A DNA stretch of 7,091 nt from Chitinophagaceae bacterium (GTDB lineage: Bacteria > Bacteroidota > Bacteroidia > Chitinophagales > Chitinophagaceae). Each line of letters starts with the position of its first letter. The first letter of the stretch is position 1. The stretch spans positions 1 through 7,091 of the forward strand of contig JAFMJX010000095.1 of the NCBI GenBank assembly GCA_017853235.1. Direction: 5' to 3'. The position numbers and the translations under genes were made by a program. The notes below the pieces were generated by a model. It did no database searches. It was not told the origin of the DNA and saw only the letters and a program-made list of their open reading frames with translations. This document shows positions 1 to 5,506 of this stretch, piece after piece.

Positions 1-103
1 GATTTACAGTAAGTTATAATTTCAATAAGAATTATACAAAGAAAGTAAAAGGGTAAGAATTAGTATAACGGTTGTAACTATCGTTTAAACTAACCAGATA
101 CAC
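1..103. other. Intergenic stretch with no recognised feature
   Basis: This AT-rich segment lies beyond the terminator that closes the tRNA and carotenoid unit. I see no open frame of useful length, no RNA fold and no clear repeat. It may be the upstream or downstream flank of a gene outside the window. Confidence 0.5.
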
Positions 104-140
104 AAAATAAAAAAGCCTCCACGAAAAACGTGGGAGGCTT
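104..140 (-). terminator. Intrinsic terminator after tRNA-Arg
   Basis: Read on the minus strand, an 11-bp GC-rich stem (arms 130-140 and 113-123, one bulged C, loop of five T at 124-128) is followed at once by six T, an A and four more T (down to about 104). It starts 2 nt after the tRNA 3' end. The plus-strand reading has only a short T run, so termination of minus-strand transcripts is the better call. No hairpin lies between crtY and the tRNA, so this is also the first clear stop signal for the crt operon. Confidence 0.88.
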
Positions 141-142
141 TG

Positions 143-214
143 TAGCCTCGCCGGGAATCGAACCTGGATTAGGAGCTTCGGAAACTCATGTACTATCCAT
201 TGTACTACGAGGCT
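143..214 (-). tRNA. tRNA-Arg (anticodon CCG)
   Basis: The 72-nt minus-strand sequence folds as a cloverleaf. The 7-bp acceptor stem (AGCCTCG with CGAGGCT) is perfect and is followed by discriminator A. The D stem is GTAC/GTAC with an 8-nt loop containing GG. The anticodon loop TTCCGAA places CCG at positions 34-36, which reads the arginine codon CGG. The variable loop is 4 nt and the T loop is TTCGATT. CCA is not encoded and would be added enzymatically. Two stem positions do not pair: T27-C43 at the top of the anticodon stem and A51-C63 in the T stem. The gene is 39 nt downstream of crtY on the same strand and directly ahead of a terminator. Confidence 0.93.
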
Positions 215-221
215 GGATATG

Positions 222-229
222 CAAACTTA
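222..229 (-). promoter_or_regulatory. Candidate -7 element for tRNA-Arg
   Basis: The minus strand reads TAAGTTTG, an exact match to the Bacteroidota -7 consensus TAnnTTTG. Its 3' end is 7 nt before the first tRNA base, so initiation would fall at or just ahead of the mature 5' end. The expected upstream TTTG near -33 is missing: at 19-bp spacing the minus strand reads TCAC, at the very end of crtY. This suggests the tRNA has its own start besides read-through from the crt operon. Confidence 0.4.
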
Positions 230-253
230 ATACATCTAATAATAAAAGGTGAA

Positions 254-1456
254 TTAGCGCCGCAATAAAACATGTAAAGCAGCTGGCAAAAATACGTTCG
301 TGGGCAGGGATTTCATGATTTGAATATCTTCCCAAAAAGTGGAAGTATTTGATAAAAATTTAAAGACGGTAGCTGCTTCATTTTTCTCAAATATTTTTTT
401 AAATATGACTGCGCCAGGCATTTTACGTTCTTGTAAAATATACAATAAAACGGCATCATAAAATTGATGTCTAGTAGTATGCACTTTAGTGGATATCGCT
501 TTATTACTTACTAATTGTTTTACGATTTGCTTTGATTGTAATTGTATAAAATGAAAAGCATATCCTGTACTCGCTTTCACTGCAGCACCTAAAGCACCAA
601 TTGGAAATATGTTTTTGGATGAAATGGAAAAATTAAATTGCGTCATAGGTATGGCACCCATTTCTTCATGAAGGGTAGTATATTCTGCATCTGGATAATG
701 CTTTGTAACATAAGCAGCAATAATTGCATCATACTCTGTCTCTGCCAAAATCGTTTCTGAAAACAAAGTATATTCTACCAATGCCTCTTTTTCATTCAAA
801 GGAAGCATATACATAAAAGCAGTAGCCTCTTTTTGTGGGACATTAAAATCCATCAATCTGGCTATGTTGGGTTTGAAAACTGATTTTTCAAATTTGAGCA
901 CTTTGCCTTTAAAATGTTGCCATAAAAATGGGGTTTGATAAGCAGGAGGTAATGGAAATTTGTTGGCACTTGTTAAATCATGCATTTGAAAAGGTAAAAT
1001 ACTCGAAAATATTTTAGCAGCATGGGCTTTTCCTCCTTCATAACTTACAATAGCACCGTTACTAGCATCTTGAATAGAAAATATTTTTGTCTGTAACCAA
1101 CTTATATTTTTAAATTGTCTAGCTTTCGTTTGTATATATTCATAATAATCCAAACCTTGTATCATCTTGTATGTGAAAGGTGCTGTGGATAATTCTTTCT
1201 GAAATGAAGGAGCTAGCACAGCAATTTTTCCCCATGAATTTTTAACTAAATCTTCAAACAACCCGGTTTCAGATTCCCAAAAACACCAGGTACGATCATT
1301 TGACTTATTTAAATTTTGATCAATCACCAATATGCTTTTTTCTGCTAATAAAGGCGTATGAATGAAGTGATATAATAAAGAAAGGCCAGCACAGCCAGCC
1401 CCTGCAATGATATAATCGTAGGATATAATATCAGAATCTATTGGTTGTTTATCCAT
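254..1456 (-). CDS. crtY: Lycopene beta-cyclase CrtY
   Basis: This 400-residue flavoprotein is predicted to convert lycopene to beta-carotene by closing a beta ring at each end, probably at the inner face of the cytoplasmic membrane. Seen in the sequence: an N-terminal Rossmann motif GAGCAG (19-24) with an acidic residue ending the second strand (VID, 44-46); the family hallmark DRTWCFWE (54-61); the EYTLFSE segment (228-234), matching the region of the acidic catalytic motif in bacterial cyclases; EEMGAIPM (264-271); and STGYAFHF (296-303). The length is usual for the CrtY type and there is no fusion. The ATG lies inside the last codons of crtZ (8-nt overlap), so translation is probably coupled. 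A weak GAGGA sits 11 nt before the start, the only Shine-Dalgarno-like sequence I noticed in the operon. It is the last protein gene of the run. Confidence 0.95.
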   Translation of the reverse strand: MDKQPIDSDIISYDYIIAGAGCAGLSLLYHFIHTPLLAEKSILVIDQNLNKSNDRTWCFWESETGLFEDLVKNSWGKIAVLAPSFQKELSTAPFTYKMIQGLDYYEYIQTKARQFKNISWLQTKIFSIQDASNGAIVSYEGGKAHAAKIFSSILPFQMHDLTSANKFPLPPAYQTPFLWQHFKGKVLKFEKSVFKPNIARLMDFNVPQKEATAFMYMLPLNEKEALVEYTLFSETILAETEYDAIIAAYVTKHYPDAEYTTLHEEMGAIPMTQFNFSISSKNIFPIGALGAAVKASTGYAFHFIQLQSKQIVKQLVSNKAISTKVHTTRHQFYDAVLLYILQERKMPGAVIFKKIFEKNEAATVFKFLSNTSTFWEDIQIMKSLPTNVFLPAALHVLLRR

Positions 1457-1919
1457 TTTTTTGCAATTCCTCGTCTCTTCTTACTTTGTCCCAGTATTTT
1501 TTTGAAACATACAACATACCAAAACTTTCTCCATCCTCTTTACCTAAATGTTTATGATGCATTTTGTGTGCCCAGCGCAATACTTTGATATATCTTATAT
1601 TAGATCTAGTAAACCATTTTATGCGTTGATGAATAATTACTTCATGTACAATAAAATAAGCGAACCCATACATAGCAATTCCTGTTCCTAATCCTGCCAA
1701 CCAAGACATCTGGTTAAAAGTTCCATAAAAAATACAAAGCATACTTGGAATTGCAAAGATTAAAAAGAAAGCGTCATTTTTTTCAAAAATGTGCCCAGTA
1801 GGTTGATGGTGATCTTCATGTAAGTACCACAAAAAACCGTGCATTACAAATTTATGCGTTAACCAAGTGACTCCTTCCATTGTAAAAAAAGTCAACAACA
1901 TGACTATTATAAAATCCAT
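1449..1919 (-). CDS. crtZ: Beta-carotene 3-hydroxylase CrtZ
   Basis: This 156-residue non-heme di-iron membrane enzyme of the fatty acid hydroxylase superfamily is predicted to add 3-hydroxyls to beta-carotene, giving cryptoxanthin and then zeaxanthin. The histidine clusters expected to bind iron are all visible: H22-x4-H27, H34-x2-HH (37-38), H92-x4-H97 and H118-x2-HH (121-122). Hydrophobic stretches at about 1-19, 50-66 and 73-96 fit the membrane-embedded fold. The size is typical for bacterial CrtZ. The ATG is 13 nt after the idi stop with no Shine-Dalgarno sequence. The 3' end overlaps crtY by 8 nt and contains a run of seven A just before its TAA. A ketolase (CrtW) also has histidine clusters, but length and motif spacing favour CrtZ. 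Confidence 0.94.
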   Translation of the reverse strand: MDFIIVMLLTFFTMEGVTWLTHKFVMHGFLWYLHEDHHQPTGHIFEKNDAFFLIFAIPSMLCIFYGTFNQMSWLAGLGTGIAMYGFAYFIVHEVIIHQRIKWFTRSNIRYIKVLRWAHKMHHKHLGKEDGESFGMLYVSKKYWDKVRRDEELQKNG

Positions 1920-1932
1920 AACGATGTATTAT

Positions 1933-2457
1933 TTAATATTTAAAATTTGCTTCATACCATTCCCCCACTTTAGTAAAAGCGATCTGAAACCATACGGTGT
2001 ATTTATCTGGATAGGTATCTAAATTACTTTTCACTTCTTCAATAGATTGATATACAAAGTTAGCTACTTCCAAAGGATTAGGGGTTACTTCCCCGTCATA
2101 CTGGCCAATATAAACATGATCAAATTCATGTTCACTTAGTTCATTGGGTAGTGCTGCTTTATAAATAAAATCAAAAGCTTTGGTGACGTTTGCTTCAATA
2201 CCCATTTCCTCTTTCAATCTTCTTGTTACTGCTTGTTCTAAAGATTCCCCTGGACGTGGATGACTACAACAGGTATTGGTCCACAAACCTGGGCTATGGT
2301 ATTTTGAAAAAGCACGTTGTTGGAGTAACATTTTTCCATGCTTATTGAATAAAAAAACGCTGAAAGCACGATGCAATATAGCCTGTTTATGCGCCTCCAT
2401 TTTTTCCATAACCCCTACTTCACTATCGTTAGTATCTACTAAGATGACTTGTTCCAC
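1933..2457 (-). CDS. idi: Isopentenyl-diphosphate delta-isomerase, type 1
   Basis: This is a soluble Nudix-fold enzyme of 174 residues that interconverts IPP and DMAPP, the C5 units for GGPP and carotenoids. Seen: likely metal-ligand histidines H23, H29 and H66; TNTCCSHP (60-67) with the probable catalytic cysteine at 64; a Nudix-helix remnant with REE-like RLKEEMGI (80-87); and SEHEFDHVY (108-116), whose E109 and E111 match the catalytic and metal-binding glutamates of the E. coli enzyme. The start is GTG (2455-2457): the next in-frame ATG is at residue 17 and would remove the conserved beginning EQVILVD, and no upstream ATG exists before the crtB stop. That stop is in the same frame, six codons before the GTG. 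Placement between crtB and crtZ ties it to pigment precursor supply. Confidence 0.95.
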   Translation of the reverse strand: MEQVILVDTNDSEVGVMEKMEAHKQAILHRAFSVFLFNKHGKMLLQQRAFSKYHSPGLWTNTCCSHPRPGESLEQAVTRRLKEEMGIEANVTKAFDFIYKAALPNELSEHEFDHVYIGQYDGEVTPNPLEVANFVYQSIEEVKSNLDTYPDKYTVWFQIAFTKVGEWYEANFKY

Positions 2458-2472
2458 TGTGCTATAATTATT

Positions 2473-3315
2473 TTAAAATAAATTTAATTGACTACGTATG
2501 CTGGCTTTTGCTAAAATAAAAAGTTTACCATAATCTGGTATTCTGATTCTTGTTTTTAAAATAGATTGAGGTTGCACTTTTTTTATTTTCTTGAACAAAG
2601 AATAATAATATTTAAAAGCAACATACACTCCAAATCTTGCTTTTAAGGGTAAATGTTTAATGCCATTCAACGCTTTAGAAAAATCATTTTGGATGTCTTC
2701 TTCAATTTGCAATTTATCCGCTTTAGTAAATTGAGTGAAATCGCAATTTGGAAAGTACATTCTGTCTAAGCCTTCAAAATCAGCTTTAATATCTCTTAAA
2801 AAATTAACTTTTTGGAATGCAGCACCTAAACTGCGAGCTGCAGGCTTTAATGCCTCAAATTGATCTTGATTCCCTTCACAAAATATATACAAACACATTA
2901 AGCCCACCACTTCAGCACTTCCATATATATAATCATTATAAGACTGATGATCATATTGATGCTTTGATAAATCCATTTCCATACTTACTAAAAATGCTTC
3001 TAATAAAGCAGGATCAATTTTGTATTTATGATAAGTTAATTGGAATCGGTGTAAAATGGGATTCATACTTATGCCTTGTGCCAAAGCTTGATAAGTATCC
3101 ATTTTGAATTGTTGGAATAAAGCCACCTTGTCGTAAGCATGAAATGTGTCTACTATTTCATCCGCAAAACGTACAAATCCATAAATATCAAAAATGGGTT
3201 GTCTCAAATCCTTGTGCAATAATTTTATAGCAGAGGAAAAACTAGAGCTGTACAAAAGAGTAGTGTATTTACTACTATATGCAGCCACCTCATCGTATAA
3301 TTTCACTGTTGACAT
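2473..3315 (-). CDS. crtB: 15-cis-phytoene synthase CrtB
   Basis: This 280-residue enzyme of the squalene/phytoene synthase family condenses two geranylgeranyl diphosphates head to head into phytoene, the committed step. Both aspartate-rich motifs that bind magnesium and diphosphate are intact: DEIVD (52-56), preceded by the typical YGFVRFA, and QKVNFLRDIKAD (168-179) with N171, R174, D175 and D179. SSSFSSAI (23-30) matches the usual N-terminal substrate-pocket signature. MYFP (186-189) is also characteristic. The all-helical chain has no signal peptide and probably sits at the membrane surface. It starts at ATG, 8 nt after crtI. Squalene synthase or HpnC/HpnD relatives share the fold, but adjacency to crtI settles the role as phytoene synthase. 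Confidence 0.95.
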   Translation of the reverse strand: MSTVKLYDEVAAYSSKYTTLLYSSSFSSAIKLLHKDLRQPIFDIYGFVRFADEIVDTFHAYDKVALFQQFKMDTYQALAQGISMNPILHRFQLTYHKYKIDPALLEAFLVSMEMDLSKHQYDHQSYNDYIYGSAEVVGLMCLYIFCEGNQDQFEALKPAARSLGAAFQKVNFLRDIKADFEGLDRMYFPNCDFTQFTKADKLQIEEDIQNDFSKALNGIKHLPLKARFGVYVAFKYYYSLFKKIKKVQPQSILKTRIRIPDYGKLFILAKASIRSQLNLF

Positions 3316-3323
3316 AAATCGAA

Positions 3324-4826
3324 TTAGGTTGTTTTGAGTTGATGTACCAAACCCGCCACTACTTCCCCACTGATCAAACTTGGCGGCACCCCCGGCCCGG
3401 GTACGGTTAATTGGCCAGTGTAATATAAGTTTTTTACCTTTTTACTCCTACAACTTGGCTTTAAAATTGCTGTTTGCATTAAAGTATTAGCCAATCCATA
3501 GGCATTTCCTTTAAAAGAATGATAGTCATTTTTAAAATCTGCAACAGCAAATGACCTTTTATACACTATCGCATCCGCAATACTTGTTCCCCACTTTTTT
3601 TCTAATCTTTCTATTAAAATTTTGAAATAGCGCTCTCTTACTTCTTGGGTATCCCCTTCTAAACCTGCTGCAATAGGTATTAATAAAAATAAATTCTCTC
3701 CGCCCTCTGGTGCCACTGAAGAATCAGTTACAGAAGGAACACTAGCATAAAAAAGTGGATTGCTTGGCCATTGTGGTGAATCATAAATTTCCTTCCCATG
3801 GACCCCAAAATCGGTATCAAAAAACAAAGAGTGATGTGTTACTCCTGGAATTTTTTTATTCAACCCAACATAAAATAATAAAGAACTTGGAGCCATCACT
3901 CTGCTGTCCCAATATTTTTGAGAATAGGATTGATACTTCTTTGGCAATAATTCAGTTTCAATATGATGATAATCACCAGCTCCTATTAATACATCAAAAT
4001 CGTATTCATTTTCATGACCTGTAGCGACTTCTTTACTATGAATTTTTTTTGCCAGCCCATTTTCAATTTCTATGGACGTTACTTCTTCTCCTAGCTTAAA
4101 TTGCACTCCTAATTCTTTGGCTACTTTCACCATCCCCTCCACAATACTATACATTCCAAATTTAGGATACCAAGTACCCCCTTTTATGTCGGCATAATTC
4201 ATTAAGCTGTATAAAGCAGGTGTATTCTTGGGAAGTGCTCCTAAAAACAATACAGGGAATTCCATTAAAAATTGAATGTATGGATGTTTAAAATATCGTG
4301 CAATGTGTTTTTTCATGGATTGAAAAACATCCAGTTTAAATACCCCTTTTAATAAATCCAAATCCATAAACTCTGTGATAGATAAACTAGGTTGATACAC
4401 TAACTTACCTACTCCTACTTCATATTTGTATTTAGCTTCTGCTAAAAATGAATCCAATGCCGCTGCAGCTCCAGGTTCTACCGATTCAAATAAATTTTTC
4501 AATTGCTCATAATTGGCCGGCAAATCCCAAGTCGCTTTTTCAAAATAAACTCTGTAGGAAGGATCTAATCTTTGTAAGGAATAATAATCACTTACTTTTT
4601 TTCCAAAAGATTCAAAATATTTTTCAAACACATCGGGCATCCAATACCAACTTGGTCCCATATCAAAAACAAAACCATCTACTTCAAATTTTCTCGCACG
4701 ACCCCCAGGTAATAAATTTTTTTCTACAATAGTTACATCCCAACCTTTTTGCGCTAAAAAAGTAGCTGCTGATATTCCTGCGAATCCAGCTCCAATTACA
4801 AAAACTTTAGGAGCATTTTTTGACAT
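3324..4826 (-). CDS. crtI: Phytoene desaturase CrtI
   Basis: This 500-residue FAD-dependent carotene desaturase is predicted to take phytoene through successive desaturations, probably to lycopene, since crtY follows in the operon. Seen: N-terminal dinucleotide-binding motif GAGFAG (12-17), then VEKN (34-37), PGGRA (40-44) and FDMGPSW (54-60). Near the C-terminus is the bacterial-type desaturase signature YYTGQLTVPGPGVPPSL followed by ISGEVVAGL (about 469-494). The length is typical. I place the start at ATG 4824-4826. The preceding codon is TTG, directly after the sigma stop, and is a less likely start. The gap to the sigma gene is only 3 nt. The codons for PGPGVPP are strikingly GC-rich for this gene. 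A CrtD-type desaturase is the main alternative, but pairing with crtB favours CrtI. Confidence 0.94.
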   Translation of the reverse strand: MSKNAPKVFVIGAGFAGISAATFLAQKGWDVTIVEKNLLPGGRARKFEVDGFVFDMGPSWYWMPDVFEKYFESFGKKVSDYYSLQRLDPSYRVYFEKATWDLPANYEQLKNLFESVEPGAAAALDSFLAEAKYKYEVGVGKLVYQPSLSITEFMDLDLLKGVFKLDVFQSMKKHIARYFKHPYIQFLMEFPVLFLGALPKNTPALYSLMNYADIKGGTWYPKFGMYSIVEGMVKVAKELGVQFKLGEEVTSIEIENGLAKKIHSKEVATGHENEYDFDVLIGAGDYHHIETELLPKKYQSYSQKYWDSRVMAPSSLLFYVGLNKKIPGVTHHSLFFDTDFGVHGKEIYDSPQWPSNPLFYASVPSVTDSSVAPEGGENLFLLIPIAAGLEGDTQEVRERYFKILIERLEKKWGTSIADAIVYKRSFAVADFKNDYHSFKGNAYGLANTLMQTAILKPSCRSKKVKNLYYTGQLTVPGPGVPPSLISGEVVAGLVHQLKTT

Positions 4827-4829
4827 CAA

Positions 4830-5330
4830 TTAATAACGTTGTAATTTTTGTTTTAAAATTTTTCTAGCAAAGTGAATTCTACTTTTAATAGTGCCTAAAG
4901 GTTCATTCAATGCATCCGAAATTTCATTATACTTATATCCTTCATAATACAAAGTAAAGGGAGTTCTGAACAATTCTGGTAAATCATGAATCATTTGATG
5001 CACTTCTTTTAAATTGACATTATTAATGCCTTCATTGACCACTTTATTAGTCGTTTGATTGATTAAGAAATCATTTGGACTATGATCAAATACCAAAGAT
5101 TGCTTTGACTTACGACGATAGTCATTGATAAAGATGTTGCGCATGATTGTATATAACCACGCTTTAATATTTGTACCAACATGATACTTGTCCTTATTGG
5201 AAAAAGCACGGTATAATGTATCCTGATATAAATCCTTTGCAGCCTCATAATCTTTTGTAAGATTAATGGCAAAAGGTCTTAAAAACTCTGCGTTTTCGGT
5301 TAATAGTAGGCTAAATTCGGCGTTTGACAT
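4830..5330 (-). CDS. ECF-type RNA polymerase sigma factor heading the crt operon
   Basis: This 166-residue group 4 (ECF) sigma factor has only regions 2 and 4. Region 2 spans about 15-76, with AAKDLYQDTLYRAF (30-43) for core binding and -10 melting and IKAWLYTIMRNIFINDYRR (55-73). Region 4 spans about 108-162, with a helix-turn-helix in YNEISDALNEPLGTIKSRI (134-152) for -35 recognition. There is no extra C-terminal domain. It starts at ATG, and its TAA is 3 nt from the crtI ATG, so it is the first gene of the pigment operon. The nearest neighbours include no anti-sigma gene, and the regulator upstream is a one-component DNA-binding protein. By analogy with LitS or CarQ it probably directs RNA polymerase to carotenoid promoters, possibly its own. 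Class and position are certain; target promoters are inferred. Confidence 0.92.
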   Translation of the reverse strand: MSNAEFSLLLTENAEFLRPFAINLTKDYEAAKDLYQDTLYRAFSNKDKYHVGTNIKAWLYTIMRNIFINDYRRKSKQSLVFDHSPNDFLINQTTNKVVNEGINNVNLKEVHQMIHDLPELFRTPFTLYYEGYKYNEISDALNEPLGTIKSRIHFARKILKQKLQRY

Positions 5331-5361
5331 AGAATAATGTTTAACATTTATTAGATAAAGC

Positions 5362-5426
5362 TAAACAAAATTAATGCATATCAACAAATTTTTGTTTAAT
5401 TTTTTTAAATATTATTTAAACAAAAT
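5362..5426. repeat. Three spaced copies of a TAAACAAAAT-like motif
   Basis: TAAACAAAAT occurs at 5362-5371 and again at 5417-5426 on the plus strand. An inverted copy with one change (TTTTTGTTTA) is at 5389-5398. Start-to-start distances are 27 and 28 bp, between two and three helical turns. The middle copy lies within a perfect 6-2-6 palindrome, AACAAA/TTTGTT at 5383-5396. The copy nearest the sigma gene overlaps the candidate -7 element, as an operator would. The sequence is very AT-rich, so chance similarity is possible. Confidence 0.35.
5366..5373 (-). promoter_or_regulatory. Candidate -7 element of the sigma-crt operon
   Basis: The minus strand reads TAATTTTG, an exact fit to TAnnTTTG, 35 nt before the sigma ATG. 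It would give a leader of about 30 nt. A TTTG at the normal -33 spacing is not found (the nearest upstream one is 11 bp away), so the promoter would be weak or depend on another factor. One copy of the TAAACAAAAT repeat overlaps it. Confidence 0.4.
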
Positions 5427-5440
5427 AAACGTGAAGGCAA

Positions 5441-5485
5441 AATTATTATTATCAATATATATATAAAACATTGATAATCATTATT
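5441..5485. repeat. Long AT-rich inverted repeat between the regulator and sigma genes
   Basis: Arms 5441-5456 and 5470-5485 match at 14 of 16 positions, with a perfect 9-bp core ATTATCAAT/ATTGATAAT (5448-5456, 5470-5478). The 13-nt centre is mostly alternating AT. Read on the minus strand it lies 21 nt after the regulator stop and is followed by only a short run of T. It could be a weak terminator of the regulator transcript or a protein-binding site. The stem has almost no G or C. Confidence 0.45.
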
Positions 5486-5506
5486 TTAATTAATAATTAC
5501 AGGTTT

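Noticed and set aside
2276..2467. Plus-strand open frame of 63 codons opposite idi
   Set aside because: It lies fully inside idi, whose motifs are intact. Its translation shows no recognisable domain and no start signal.
2817..3107. Plus-strand open frame of 96 codons opposite crtB
   Set aside because: It is the mirror of a well-supported crtB reading frame and has no motif of its own.
3755..4024. Plus-strand open frame of 89 codons opposite crtI
   Set aside because: It is antisense to a conserved gene, with a composition typical of a reverse-strand shadow.
4448..4732. Plus-strand open frame of 94 codons opposite crtI
   Set aside because: It covers the region antisense to the 5' part of crtI and has no independent support.
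4827..4829. TTG as the crtI start
   Set aside because: An ATG follows immediately and the TTG directly abuts the sigma stop. ATG is the simpler start, and the Rossmann motif is positioned normally from it.
5063..5272. Minus-strand open frame of 69 codons within the sigma gene, possible anti-sigma
   Set aside because: It is an alternative frame inside sigma regions 2 and the linker. It shows no membrane segment, zinc motif or anti-sigma signature.
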